Shown here piece by piece: positions 24,287 through 37,598 of a stretch of DNA of 64,000 nucleotides. Below the pieces are notes generated by a model that was given only the letters and a program-made list of their open reading frames with translations, made no database searches and was not told the DNA's origin. A program made the translations under genes and the position numbers. Source of the stretch: Rotaria macrura (Eukaryota; Rotifera; Eurotatoria; Philodinida; Philodinidae); NCBI GenBank assembly GCA_900239685.1, contig OENT01000678.1, forward strand, positions 22,085-86,084, read 5' to 3'. Within the stretch, counting starts at the first letter, position 1, and each line of letters starts with the position of its first letter.

Positions 24287-25403
24287 ATGACTGATTCATT
24301 TGGTGTTCTACGTGTTGTGATCAAATTGATATTTTATCCGTTCGCTGTGATATTCATCATGTTTTATCGTTGTTTACAATGGTTAGGTTTTCAACAAACA
24401 TCTCACGATTATCATGATAATGTTGTGTTGATCACTGGTTCAGCTAATGGTCTTGGAAGAGAAATTGCTTTAGAATTCGCCAGAGCTGGTGCTACATTAG
24501 CACTGTGGGACATTGATGATGCTGGTAGGGTGCAATACTTTTTTCTATTAATTGAAAAGAAAAAAAAATGCTTCTATTGTATCTTAAACTAGGCAATCAT
24601 GAAACTCAACGACAATGTTTAAAAATATTAAGTGATGTCAATTCAGCCAGTCGCGTACGAATTTATCATGTTGATTTAACACGATCGAATGATATTTATG
24701 AATGTGCGGAGAAAGTTCGTAATGAAGTGGGACAAGTAACAATACTTGTTGCTAATGCTGGTTTTGTGAGTGGTCGATCGTTGCTAAATGAATCTGATAC
24801 GGATATTGAACGTACGTTTAATGTTAATTCACTGTCACCGATTTGGTTGATTAAAGCATTTCTGCCCTATATGCTTGACACTGACCGTGGACATGTTGTT
24901 ATAGTTTCAAGTATTCTCGGTATAGAATTTTTTATTCAAACTATTTTCTTAACGTTAATTTCATGATGATTCTAGGTGTTTATGCATCGCATGGTCCCGT
25001 CACCTACATATCATCCAAACATGCCAGTTTAGGTCTTAGCCGAGCCATTCGTCTTGATATTCATGCAACACATCCAAATTCACAAGTATCTGTTCATTGT
25101 ATTTGTCCTTATATCATGCAAACGAAAATGTTCAATCCAGTCGCAAATACTGTTTCATTCAAATCATTGCTTCCAGTTCAAACTCCACGTCATGTTGCTA
25201 ATCAAGTCTTAGAAAGTATTGCATGGGGTCGAAATGAAGTTATAATACCAAATCATATGAAATACATGGGTTTCATGACTGAATATTTATTGCCTGAGAA
25301 ATTATCCGAATGGCTATTATTTAAAATTTCAGGGAGACGACCGATGGATTCATTTCTTAGAGATAGCAATGACAGTATTCCGGAGAAAAGAAGAAAAGAG
25401 TAA
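24287..25403 (+). CDS. Short-chain dehydrogenase/reductase, SDR16C (RDH10/retinol dehydrogenase-like)
   Basis: A membrane-anchored NAD(P)-dependent oxidoreductase of the family that interconverts retinol-type alcohols and aldehydes on ER or lipid-droplet membranes. Three exons, 24287-24524, 24593-24919 and 24976-25403, with introns of 68 and 56 bp, give 330 aa. An N-terminal hydrophobic segment (about residues 8-33) is the likely anchor. The Rossmann motif TGSANGLG is at 50-57, NAG at 134-136, the catalytic Ser at 185/186 and the YxxxK pair Tyr199/Lys203 in TYISSK. The 'CPYIMQTKMF' segment matches the RDH10/SDR16C 'CPYLVDTGMF' region. Exon joins restore conserved Gly codons. Substrate is unknown; the subfamily call rests on remembered RDH10 similarity. 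The ATG at 24287 is the first in frame. Confidence 0.9.
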
Positions 25404-25474
25404 CATATAACTGATTAGGAACATTGCACTTTCGTGGATCTTTTTATTTTTGGAAAACTTTCAATTTGTAATCA

Positions 25475-25480
25475 AATAAA
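25475..25480 (+). terminator. Poly(A) signal of the SDR gene
   Basis: AATAAA 72 bp after the TAA stop codon, in the expected position for cleavage and polyadenylation. Confidence 0.6.
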
Positions 25481-28400
25481 GATAGATGTGATAAAGATTT
25501 TGAAGATTGTCGGTAGACAGAAAAAGAATTCTTCATGGTTTTCACTTCTTATTCGTAACTCAAGACATGTTTATACTCTTTACCCTTCAAAACAGTTGTA
25601 GAAGGGCCACTGATAAAAGAACTTTATAAATAGAGTATAAATCTGTCTAATATGTTAATCATTTGTTCCGATATGTCGGATATCCACCTCTTCGTTCAGG
25701 GCCATCATATTAGTCTAGGAACCCTGTCGTAAAGAAAGAGTATTAGACTTCCTGCTTAACCTTGATATTGTTTTCTTTGAGAACATTATTGAATGAGTAA
25801 CACCAACATCTATTCACTTTCATTGGAGTAATGGGGAAAACGAAGGAGAAAAACCACCAAAATTAATGTCCAACAATTTCTTATTTTTTTTTTGACTCAT
25901 CTTATTAAATAAGCATCTACTTTGCTATGAACCATATCATAACCTCTGAAGACATTTAATTCTTATTCAATACTATTTCAACTTCTCATGAGTTGAAGTT
26001 TATAACACATATATTAACTTTGTCCTTGGTTGCTCTCCAGCTGTGCAACAGTGGCTCCGTGCTCAATTGAATTCCTTAGCATTTACAAATAACCAACTAA
26101 TTTTGAGGCTTTAGAAAAAAATCTAACGCAATAATGGACTTATTTATCTGTTATTATACCATAGAAATTCTTGAAAATCCCTATCAACTGTACATGTTTC
26201 AGATATTTTTCATGCTTTCAAAACTGTCGACTTTGCGGGCCCTATATTTTAATATTGAAGCAATGGCAAAACATTTTTTTTGCTAATACATAGTATAGAA
26301 CGTTTACTACGAATATGCTCTTATCAATATCGAATCTTGTACTTTTATTATTATTGGTAATCATTCTACAATTGATAAATGCAATGACCTAGGCTAGAGA
26401 TGAAGGGTTAAATGCAATGTACATGTTTTTAAATGATTTTTATGATTTGAAATAAATAGATAATCTTCCAAGAAACATATCGATTCCATTTTTATGGAAC
26501 AGGAACAATAGGAAGATGTCATACGTCGTAGAAAGATTGATGAAAACATTTGAAACGAGAAAGACATCTGTGAAGAGAAATGTTGCAGGATTTCAATGTG
26601 ATAAATAATCTAACTTCTCTTACAAACACAATTTTTCCGACGCACGGTCTTTGATGAATTTTGACAAGCGTGTGTAGTTTGTCCATGATTTGTTAACCAC
26701 TGCTAAGAGTTGGCTGCAGTGAAGGTTTCTGTCACATGATTAGTTGACTCGTTCTATCTCGTGTTTGTGCTGGAAGGTTCAAAGCATGTGTTTGCTGTAT
26801 AAGCACTAACTTTAGATCTCATATCCTAACCCAATACTTCTAATAATATAGAATCCCAAATCGAAGAATATGATGAATCTATCATAAATCATTTTCTAAA
26901 ATTCTTCGGCCGAAATGAGGAAGAATTCACGAAAACTTCCATGAATTTGTTCAATTTCATTTCATAAAATAAGATCCATTCATAAAGTCATCAAACACAT
27001 ATGATCAAATTTATTCGACAGTAACACTATTGATCTATTTAATCTACAGTTAAAGTTCCATTCATCTTGTAGACCTTCATTAGTCATAGATATTTTTAAA
27101 ATATTTCTTTTGTTTCATGCTACTATCAGTGACCGATCAAATCCTATTTTCAAAGTTATTGTTCTCGAAGAATGGAAAAGGGCTGCTTAAAAGTATTTTC
27201 ATTATTTTCAACTGTCACATTATTCCAATCATGGGGATTTCATTTCAGACTGTGTTTCTTTGTTCTTTCAATAAATCGAGGTTAGTTACAATCTTATTTC
27301 TAGAAGATTTAATTGTGCTAATGAAGCTGTTGATGGTTATACAACAAAAGATGCTCTCATCGAAGATTTTACTTCGACCAAACGACCTAGAAAACTCAAC
27401 AGACGGGAGTAAACGCTCATGTCTTTCTAGAGTCACTTTTGTACACTGGGTTTCTTTTAAAAATCCCTGTAAGAAATCAACTCAACTAGAACGACATATA
27501 GAATTATTTTGACGTAGAAAAATTCAAATGAAGTTTTTCACAGATCGATCCTGTGTTTTTCTTCAACATGCATCTTGTTTCGGTTTCGACTTGATCTTTC
27601 TCTAACTATTGTTCATCGCCTTTAACATTATAGTAATCATCGAAGTCATTGTTCAACATTCGAAATTGATTTAATTCGGTGTCGTTCTTGATTTCATATT
27701 TATACATTTTGTTTAAAAACAAGAATTCGTAAAACATGAATCATTTTATCAATGCTGCTTCTATCTAGTAAGGAACGATGCTCATCTGGTTATTCAACAG
27801 CTAATTAGGTCAGCGTATTCTATCACCGAAGAGCACGGAATACTTTACGGTTAGATTGGAAAAAAAACAATAAAATTTATAATTAATGATTCCTTCTTGT
27901 GAATCAAATGTATTGTCACAAACTTTTCTATTGCTCGATTGATATAATGAAGAAAATCAAAGACTTCAACGAATATCATGCATATCACTTGTGTGAACTT
28001 TAGAACATGAAAAAATAATACGAAATATTTCTCTCGTCAATAAACAACCGACGTTATTGACGTCATCAATTCGAGACTGAAGAGATTATAAAAACAAAAT
28101 GTCCAAAGTACAAGCATTATCTAATGAATTCTTTTTTATCCTCATCTTTTTCTTTTATCGTATTAATCACAACAAAAGACAAACATACTTGTCTTATCTA
28201 ATAACAGCTATTATGATAGAAAGGTAGAAGCACGAGTTCTCGACCAGATTCATTCTCTTATTTCTTGGAATGGCCTCGAGTCTAATCAAAGTATTTCGCA
28301 TACAACGAAAATCTGTCTATTCGTTTTAGTCTCACAATGAAAATATGTAGATGTAGCCAGTGGTCTACGTCATTCTGTAAAAGTAATTCAGTTAAACAAT

Positions 28401-28495
28401 ATAATTATTATAAATTATTCAAAACATCAGAAGCTTTTTTTTTTATTCGAATCAATAGTTATGATTACACATAGAATATTAAAATCAAAATAGAA
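25481..28495. other. Intergenic stretch between SDR and SNX25
   Basis: No supported gene. A short open tail at 27305-27412 (+), ending in a Lys/Arg-rich stretch and TAA, follows TTTCTAG and looks faintly coding, but no upstream exon was found. TGACGTCA occurs at 28059-28066. Confidence 0.5.
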
Positions 28496-31400
28496 TTATA
28501 ATTTAATCTGTAATTTTGGAAATATTTCAGTAATAAGCAGCGTTATTAATTTCTAAAAACACACAAAAACGAACTATGAAATAGAATATTTATCAAAACG
28601 TTATTCGACTTCTTACGTAACAAAGATGTTTATTTAGTCGAATGTCTTGAAAAAGTTCAAATAAACGTTCGGCACCTAGTCTTGCATTATCCGAACCAAA
28701 TATCAAAGAAATAGTTTCTAGAGAAAAGTAAATCCCAATAGCAAAGAAAATTATTTTCTTTTTGAAAGTTTTTTCTGTGTCGCAATACCTGGTATATTAG
28801 ATAGCAATTGTTGTTTAGCTTGTTGCCGTCGTTCTCGTCTTTCATCGTCTGTACGTGATTGTCTTTGAATTGGTGGAGTTTTCGGCCAAAATGTAACCCG
28901 TAGCATAGTTAAATATTTAACAATGTATTCTTCTTGAAATAAACTAACTATATATCGACGTACTTGTCGATTTATTGTACTTCCATAGGTAACACGAATA
29001 AATTGAACTAACGTCATGCGTATTAATTTAAGTAAACTATTCTGTTCATCGAATAGAATCTTGATAAAAGCATAGAACGGTTCAGCAATCGAATCAGCAC
29101 GACCTTCGAGGAAGCGAACACTTTGAAGAAACAAATACATATTTTTCACTAACAAGAAATAAAATTGAATGTTCGCATACTTGTCTATGTCTAGTACATC
29201 GTCGGATGATTTGTCCGAGCGAAATAATTTACTAAATAAGAAATGTATTCATTTAATAACTTGACATTTTTGCTTTTGTCACAAGGAAAAAAACCTAATG
29301 AAATTAATTTCTTTACTATTGATTGGTAGATGTTTTGCTTTTATAGATTTGTTTCGTTTCATAGAACTTGACTAATCTTATACAATCTACACTATGTCAG
29401 AAAACATGCATAACATTTGCTCACGAACGAGGGGACATCAGAAGTCTAGCCAAGTCGAGATATTTCGTTATCGACTGATATTAATTTTCATCACTGTTTT
29501 TTTATATAATAAAACTTTGCATTCTCAGAAATCAACGATGCATCACCATCATATGTATATCATAAATGTCAATCACGAAAACGTGCAATCTGTGTACACG
29601 TTCAAGTACAGCTGCTAAAAATGAGTCTTATTCAGTCTAATACACATGGTTTCTAGCTTGATCATTTGAATAAAATTGTAGTAATTGAAAGAACTTAGTT
29701 TTTCGCGAGATAAAAATTGCTCAAATAACTAGTTTTTATTCGTCGAGAATTCCTCTGATTGATGATGATATTTTAATCTTATGAAATACAATTTTATATT
29801 GACTTCGATCAACTCATTACTAACGAGAGAGACTCTATTTTTCAATATATTGTGATTGTGATTGGCAATGTTGAGCCGTTGCCGTCCAAATCTATCACGA
29901 GAAGGGTATAAGGATCTCCACTTGTTAAAATATGAATAAATCTTTTCTTTTTTTAGATCTTTCAATGTTCCTAAAAATTTCATGTATCTAATGCTTTAAA
30001 ATTCAATGCATGAATTATTTTTTAGAATCGATCGGCAGTTGATCATTTGAGCAACTGTTTGATGCTAAAAGTTTCTTTCATATTGAGTATACATAGATTC
30101 GTTCGAAAATTGAACATCTGTTAAGAAATGGTAAAACTTAAGATTTTTTCATGATGATCCCTTTCAGGATGATTCTCTGAGTTGTATAGAAAACTAAATC
30201 AAGATTGGAGAGATATTTTTCATGGAAACATTGTATCTACTGTTATTTATTTTAGATAAAAATTACATACAATGAATCTTTAGTTGAATTGGCTTGTTTT
30301 CTTTTCACATTTGTTGAATTGGACGATTGCAGATCATTATCAACAATAGATGGATTTAAAAATTGATAGACCAATTCAAAAGAAGACATATGTTCATCGC
30401 TTAGGATTTTTTGTAAGAATATTTCAAGTTGTTTTATTAATTGTTTCGATAAATTTTCATCATACTGCAATTGAGTAAACTGACGATGACGTCCACGAAA
30501 CAGATCAATAGTTGGTAATGATGGTTCTAACTAATAAATGAGAAATAGTTGATATTCCTTTTTTCAAAAATTTTAGTTCTTTCAAAAGTAGAACGTCTCC
30601 ACTAACTTCTTTTAATCGAAGATAAAAATGGTGCCAAGACTGTAATGTTCGTGTTATAACCCAGCCGAGTTGATCCTGTTGACTATTTGGACTTCGAATA
30701 AGAACAGCTAGAGACAACCGTCCCTTACCCATCTTAAACAGAATATAGATTTAAATGATTTTTCTTTATTTCGTTTTAATTATTCCTATCAACAAACGAT
30801 ATCTGAAAGTATGCGAGCTTGCCATTGACCCAAAAACGACCACCATAAATCAACATTCTCTAATAGACATTCGAGTGTACTTATTTCTTGATTTAAATCG
30901 GCACAATCACGTTCAATTGATCTCAAAATCTAGTTTAGAAGTTTTATTAGATACAAGTATATTCAGATAAATACAAACCATCGAATCAAATGTGGATGCT
31001 TCTTTTGCAGCGTTTAATGCATACTGTTTATTCGATAATTGAGTTCGTAAATCAGCTAAGCGTTTCGGTACACTCTCAGATGGTTCATCAGTGGATAATT
31101 CTGATTGTTGTATGGCTCGATTATCATCAGTATCATCATAATTTTCATCTGCTGTGATTGGTGTTGACCAACCAAGCAATTGTTCCTTTAAGTCAACTAT
31201 GACGAAAAAATTTAAAGAAAAAAAAATTACAAGAGCTTCGACAGAATAATAATAGAAAAATATTACAATCTTCCAGATTAGTTGGATCAAATTCTCGACA
31301 TAGTGCATCATACTGTTTGGATACAAGAAACGAAGCATAATAATCTCGTTGTAATACACGATAAACGATGGATTGTGCATGATAAAATGCAACCGGTTCA

Positions 31401-34400
31401 CCCTACCATACATGAAAAATATCATTATATATAATATTAGTTTTTATATCAGACACATTTCTAACTAGAATCAAATTATTTTTTTATTTCGAATTTTCGG
31501 CAAGTAATCTTTTCTTTTTTGTGAAGCCACCGGTGTTACATTCTTCTTACCTGTTCACCACAAAGAAAGGATTTCATCTGAGCAACTGTTGCATTATCAA
31601 TTTCATCCCGTACAGCACAAGCAAATCGTGTTATATACGTTATATATATATTTGTTGCTACACGATGTCGTTCTTGAGATGGAGCTAAAAATATTCATAA
31701 TATTTTATCACGCTTGCGTTGTGTAATATATGTCCTACCAGAACGCAACTTCCAGGTATCATACCAAAACCTGCGATGAGAAGATTACACTATATCTTTT
31801 TCTTTTCAAAAATAAATGAAATCAATGTGTAATAACGTACTTCACTAATGTATGTGTACCAAACATTTCTAAAAATTGATGAAAATATTGACGACCAGAA
31901 AAACAACATAATATCATATTAAATGCAAGTATCTGGTAGAATTTCATAAATGAAACTTTATTGCTATGATGAAATAGAAATACTAGAAAGTAAAAACTAT
32001 ACTTTTCGATTAGCTAAATTAGTTTTATTTGTATCTGCGTCAACAAGTAAATAACTTCGACCACCATTAGCTGTAATACATCTTTCGCAAACGATTTTCG
32101 CTAGTCGTAATTGATTGAGATACTTTGTTAAATCACGATTCATTAATAGTTCCCCTTTCGTTCCAAGACGTCCTTGGTTATTATCTAAATCATAATAGAA
32201 TAAATATAATTCCATTCTAGCCATTCATCTAAAATGAACATTATTCAATGTATGTTAACAATGAAAATATTCATGTCGATAGAAGTATGAAAATACAGAA
32301 CATCTCTTCTATACAGTAGTTTGACATATTTTGATTTTCACATGAAAGTAATCTTTACATCGTAAGACTTCATGTTCTTTTTCAAAATTCTAATTCAAAC
32401 GCTACTGTTTAATATGACTATAATAGTTAATGAACAAACTGAACTGTTAAACATAAATGTATTCATACAATTCCGCTCTTTGTTTATTGTAAAATATAAG
32501 GCTATATATTTGTTGATCACATGAACAAAGTATTTGAGTAAAAGAGAAAAATTTTTTTCTCGTTTAGATCATGAATAATTTTTGGTTTAACTTAAGATAT
32601 TATTGTCGCATATCCCATAATAATCACGTTTAATTAAATCGAATACGACTTGTCGAAAGTCTTGTTCATTTTTCTATTCGGTGAAGTCTGCAGGTTGACA
32701 ATAGAATTGCCAAATTTGAGCTAATTTGCTGAATTAAAAATTTCGACACATTATTTCTAAATTTTACTATCTCACATAAGTAGAAACTTGGGAATATATT
32801 CCCGTAATCTTCTAGTATCATATATGAATGCTTTTGATTCTGAAGATAAAATTCAGTTTTCATTACAAACACTATTTCACATGCTGTACCCTTTTTTTTC
32901 TTCTATCATTATCAAACTGAATTATCATCGATTCTCATTCATTGGCCAATTTCAATGTTCACTTTAAAATTACGAATCAACATCTACTAGCGTGGGAATT
33001 ATAGTGTACAATTGTTCCCTAAAAGAAAGTACTCTTTCATGTCAGTTGTTTCATGATGTATGAGTCTGATTTTAGGAATGAGAACTTTTATTTTTTATAT
33101 TTATATACTGATGATGCTCATTCTATTATTACTTGGGTAGTATATCAATCGTTAGAGCTTGTACAGTATCGCAAACAAGTAGCTATTATAATTGACATAC
33201 TCTTTCTACTGTAAACGTGCAAATGTTCACACAAATAACGTTATTCGACATTTGATAGTGAGCAGTTAAATTTATTTTCTTCAAAACAATATAAAATATA
33301 TATAAAATGAAATGTGTTTTGAACATTTGTCGATTTGGCTGTCACGATCACTTTCTAGTTATCAGGAAAACAAATCCTGTGATCTATTCAACTTGCTGAA
33401 TCAATCAATTATCAATATAATTTTTCTATATCAATAATAATCTTGTTCTTTTAATTTTAACTTCATAACTAAACTATTATCATAGTTTAATACAGATAGT
33501 ATAAGTCTTTTCGCAACTCCATGCTATTCATATTTGTGTAGATCATGTACGAGATCATTAGTTTTAATCGACAACGAGGATTTCATTGAATTTAAAAATT
33601 TGTATTAAAACAAGTCACACATTTAGTTACGGAATTACAAAAATTGATTTATTAATCGAATTCAATTGGTCTACAAGATTTCTTTTAATATTTAGAGTAG
33701 TTCATCAAAGTTATCGCATGAAAAGACGAAACGTTGAACATTCCAGTATTGAACGAAAAAATAATTTCGGAGAGCTACTTAACTAGGTAAAAATCACTGA
33801 CTATGTTTGTGCTTGTATCTTTTTATTATTTAATCACTCAAGTCGGATAGACAGAAAGGAATTTCTTTACAAAATTCATTCAATAAAAAACCTACAAAGA
33901 TTCTATTTGTGAATCGAATGTTTTCAACATGATATTAGAAACAATACTACACATACATACCATTAGAAATAACTCCTTCTTTCAATAAATTTCTAATTGT
34001 TGTTGCTTGCATAATTTCTGTTACAATATAGTTCCTAATGAAGTATATAACGAAATTGTAGATTGAATCAAAGAATAAATTCTATTCAAGTATTTAATTA
34101 CCAAAATTGTTCGAGCTTGACAAGATCATTACTCGTTTCAATAAGATGTATGAAATTTTCATAATTTGATGCTAGTGTAAATTTTCGAAGTTTTTGTTCA
34201 TTATTTAAATTTAATTGTTCGATTGTATGTAAAATATTTTCATTGAAATAATCAGGTTCACATATCAAATTGATAGTTGGTTTGAAAACTAGAGGAGAAC
34301 ATTAAATATTTTCTATCAAACATTTGTTGATTGTTATTCTATGATTTACTTTTAAAAACACAAATCTCACGTAATAAATGCCTTGAAACTAGTGTCGATG

Positions 34401-36028
34401 AATAACTTGATGGTAGGAGAAGAATTAATAAAGCTTCGCTCATTACTCTTAAATAATCATTTTCAGTTTCGTCTGTTTCCAAATATGAATGCAAACGAAA
34501 TTGATGTTCGTCAGGATATAATCTACGATTTATTAATAGGAAAAACATTCTTGGAAAGAAAATTTCCTTTCTAAAAACACAAACGTTGCACGTCGAACTT
34601 GTTGATAATGTTCAGCGAATTGTACAACAAGATCATTTGATATAAGTTTAACCCAATCGACTTGAACACATCGCTCTTTCAGATTTGATACAATTAGATG
34701 AATTTCTTGTCTGTATACAAACAAATTAGCTCTTAGATATATTAAAAGAAAAATATTCGAATAAATAGAGTATCTTAGGGTATTAAACGTTTTTTTTATA
34801 TCGATTTATCTGGTCAATTTATGTATTTGCTTCAATGATCAGCAGAAACTCTGAATAAAATCCAATAGTGCTAGATTTTCCGTCAATAGAAATATGGAAT
34901 CGAATTTTTCAGATTTTTTTATTCATGATTAGCTTTTGTGTCAACGGTTCGGACAGTCTCTTGTTTACTGCATGGATAATTTAAGTATATTAACGAGCAA
35001 CTACCAAATAGAAAATTTCAAGTTAATAGCACGGCTCTGATAGATACTCTAATTTTAAATTGTTTGCACTTCGTAATGGTGTTCTTCATATGTCAATATT
35101 TTTATTCAAATCGAAAGAAATATAATAGACAGCTGAGAATTTTCGAAACTCTAATTGATGCTAAACATCATCTAGGATCCCAAATTTAGTTTGACAAGAT
35201 TCTTCACACTTAAAAAAGACGAAAAAGTTGCTTATCATCCTCATGAATCTAGTATTACTTTGTGAAAAACAAATTTGAACATTTTGACTTTCGAACAACT
35301 TATGCTCCATTGAAAGAGATTGATCCGTTTTGTAGATTTCAGTTTTTGTGTTTAATGAAATACTTTGCTGAAAATTCCGAAAGTAAAAAAAACTGATAGA
35401 AGTACTCATGCTCAAGTACACATCAATGTCATTTTCTATTAAAATTAAGTTTATTGAGAATATAATGATGAAAGTTGGTTGCCAATCATTGTAGCAAACA
35501 TAATTACTTAAGTGATTGAATAAATGTTGTTTGTTCATAGGAAACATTTTTGTACCAAGATAAAATGACATCTTCTAACAACAAATCACATATTTGATCA
35601 ATGATTGTTTCTAAATCGATATGTGTTTTATGTTTGTTAACACTTGATTCCTTCAGATTTTGTTTGGAAGGTATCTATTTAGAAAAAAATTCATTTCTCA
35701 TGATCAACTTATTTTTTCCCTAGTTACTTGAATGTGTTCTATAATCCATTTAACAAGGTTATTATGTTTATATTTTAGTTTTCCACTATGAACGATTGTG
35801 TAAGATTTCGATTGATGTATGGCTAATATAACACCATAGATTAAACCTTAACAAAGTGATTTTAAAAGATTCACTTTTTCTGTAATGTTTAATATGAATG
35901 TTTAACTACAAACCGGTTATTGTTAATGAAAGACATATAGTAAAAAGTGGATGATAGATAAACAAATACACGAATATACAAATTGTTGGAATAGATAAAA
36001 TTGATATTTTATGTTGTGTCCAAATCAT
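28496..36028 (-). CDS. SNX25: Sorting nexin 25 (RGS-PX family; PXA-RGS-PX-nexin C)
   Basis: SNX25-type RGS-PX nexins are membrane-anchored endosomal/ER-contact proteins with a lipid-binding PX domain and an RGS domain. Nineteen exons join in frame to 920 aa: 36028-35914, 35846-35728, 35674-35508, 34710-34585, 34522-34350, 34288-34102, 34034-33961, 32184-32003, 31932-31841, 31770-31739, 31684-31551, 31402-31267, 31196-30979, 30929-30798, 30732-30607, 30530-30271, 29120-28789, 28717-28617, 28552-28496. Order: N-terminal hydrophobic segment; PXA (EDVILSWYKNVS ... VDWVKLISNDLV); linker with LICEPDYFNENIL and VTEIMQATTI; RGS (FSGRQYFHQFLEMFG ... DYYASFLVSKQYD); coiled coil; PX (FLQKILSDEHM); nexin C (VTYGSTINRQVRR ... 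LRVTFWP ... LNKHLCYKLITLL). Each block aligns to human SNX25. The start is taken as the first ATG of the hydrophobic segment; an upstream exon is possible. Donors at 30606 (GTTAGT) and 34584 are the least certain. Confidence 0.92.
29121..30270 (-). other. 1.15-kb SNX25 intron
   Basis: Lies between the PX-end exon and the nexin C exon; phases match (2+1). It replaces a low-complexity acidic linker present in the human protein. A minus frame at 29983-29729 is open but matches nothing in SNX25 and is left out. Confidence 0.6.
32185..33960 (-). other. 1.78-kb SNX25 intron
   Basis: The longest intron of the gene, between exons ending VISN and starting DNNQ. Nothing recognisable lies inside; short frames on either strand look random. 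Confidence 0.6.
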
Positions 36029-36177
36029 TAATAGATATCTAAGAAGAGATAAATCGTTTAAAGTCAAATTTAGTACATTTGCTTTTTTCTTTGCGCTAAA
36101 AAGCACCAAAATAAAATTCTTCGAACAATCAAATTATTTTCATTCATCTATTTTCTTTTCTTTTTCTTTCATTGGCA
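36029..36177. promoter_or_regulatory. Short divergent intergenic spacer (likely bidirectional promoter)
   Basis: Only 149 bp separate the SNX25 start (leftward) from the small ORF start at 36178 (rightward). If both are real they share this promoter. A TTTTTAG near 36093-36099 could instead be an acceptor of a 5' SNX25 exon. Confidence 0.35.
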
Positions 36178-36492
36178 ATGTCTCGGTTGATTTTTAATTT
36201 TTTTACGATTATGTTTTTCAATAGTCTATTTACGAGCATGTTCAGCACGACACAACATGAACAAGCTCTAGATCTATATCAACCAAAATCGATCGTTACT
36301 GTTGATTTAAATAAAGCAATAGAAACGAGTGATAAAATAATTAATGACTTTATTTCTGGGCCTTCAACAGACAAAAAACGAATAATAATCATAAGTAAAT
36401 CCAATAGTAGACAAACGACATCAATACATATGAATACTTTCTTATTAATCGGATTCATATCATTTACCATTCAATCGATTTATTTCATTTAA
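36178..36492 (+). CDS. Small hypothetical secreted or GPI/TM-anchored protein
   Basis: A 104-aa uninterrupted frame. Residues 1-22 are a signal-peptide-like hydrophobic stretch after MSRLIF. The middle is hydrophilic and includes a Lys/Arg patch (TDKKRIIIISKSNSR). The last ~20 residues are hydrophobic with almost nothing after them, the layout of a GPI-anchor signal or a tail anchor. No family recognised. The ATG at 36178 is used because the upstream in-frame codon at 36172 is TTG. Codons are AT-rich, so chance cannot be excluded, but the bipolar hydrophobicity is suggestive. Confidence 0.4.
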   Translation: MSRLIFNFFTIMFFNSLFTSMFSTTQHEQALDLYQPKSIVTVDLNKAIETSDKIINDFISGPSTDKKRIIIISKSNSRQTTSIHMNTFLLIGFISFTIQSIYFI

Positions 36493-37598
36493 AAGTACAC
36501 TCTATCGTTTTTTGTGTCTTGTACGTTGTTTTCTTTCGGAATTACATATAATTAATGATATATCTAAGAAAGAATTGCTATTTCTAACAATAAAAACGAA
36601 CTCATTTTACCATTTCCAGACGATGGTGTTACTTGCTTTAATAGCATAATAAAAATTCAAATCAATCAGAAAAATGTTGGCATACACACATGTGTGACAA
36701 TACTTGTCAAATATGTTCACGTCAAATCTATTTGAATCGATTCTTTAATGAGAGACACAAATCGATAGAATGATTTTCGGAACAATGTACTATGATAAAT
36801 AGATAAGATTTTGTTTTTCTTCTAATATCATACAGTACCATTGATCGATAGAGTACTACAACAAAACAGAGTCGAAACAACTTTTCCGAATATGTGATGA
36901 ATAATATTGTATGCAAATAAGTGACATCTTTCTACCAAGAATACATGAAATTACTAATATTTAGTTAATCAACCTGTCAGTAACATTTCTACTGTAACTA
37001 AAATGTAATTCAAATTAAAAATCTCATAAACTATTCTCTTATTCATCTCTTCGATCCTCATTCTCGATAGGAAACTATTTTTTCATAATTCTTACAAGCC
37101 ATTTAAAGTGGATAAGTTAACTTTTCTTTCATTTTCAAAGCTTTCTGTAACTTTTATTATAATTCTCAAAGACAATTATGATTTTCTTTTGCTAGTATTT
37201 GTATTCTCTTGTCATGTCTGATTATGAAAAAAGCTTACAACACTTCAGGTAAAATCTGTCAATCATCAAATATAAGAATGTGCCTAGATGTGGAACAAAT
37301 TTACAACTAATCTAAACGAGTTTTTGTTTTTCTTCAGCATGACGACTCAGATTTGCAAACATTTCTATTGTCCTTAGTAATACTTGGAAGGAACACCGGA
37401 GACCTTCCCAGTATTGGTACTTCCCTAATAAGATACAACGGAAAGAGAGCAATATTTCGACGCTCTTTTAATCTGCATGCAGATTAAATATCGAGTATAA
37501 TTAATAAAACAGAATAGGAAAAGAAACAAAAACTGTTTTTTTTTAAGTTAAAATCATGTTAAATATCACAAACAAAGCTTTCAAAAACAAAAGCAATT
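36493..37598. other. Intergenic stretch
   Basis: No gene or clear repeat seen between the small plus ORF and the uncharacterised minus gene. Confidence 0.5.

Noticed and set aside
27117-27512. Possible plus-strand gene with a Lys/Arg-rich C-terminus near 27305-27412
   Set aside because: Only one short open tail after a possible acceptor; the apparent upstream intron would be 23 nt, too short, and the adjoining frame has stops.
29729-29983. 84-codon minus frame inside the SNX25 intron
   Set aside because: Does not fit the phase or sequence of SNX25; the flanking exons join directly in frame without it.
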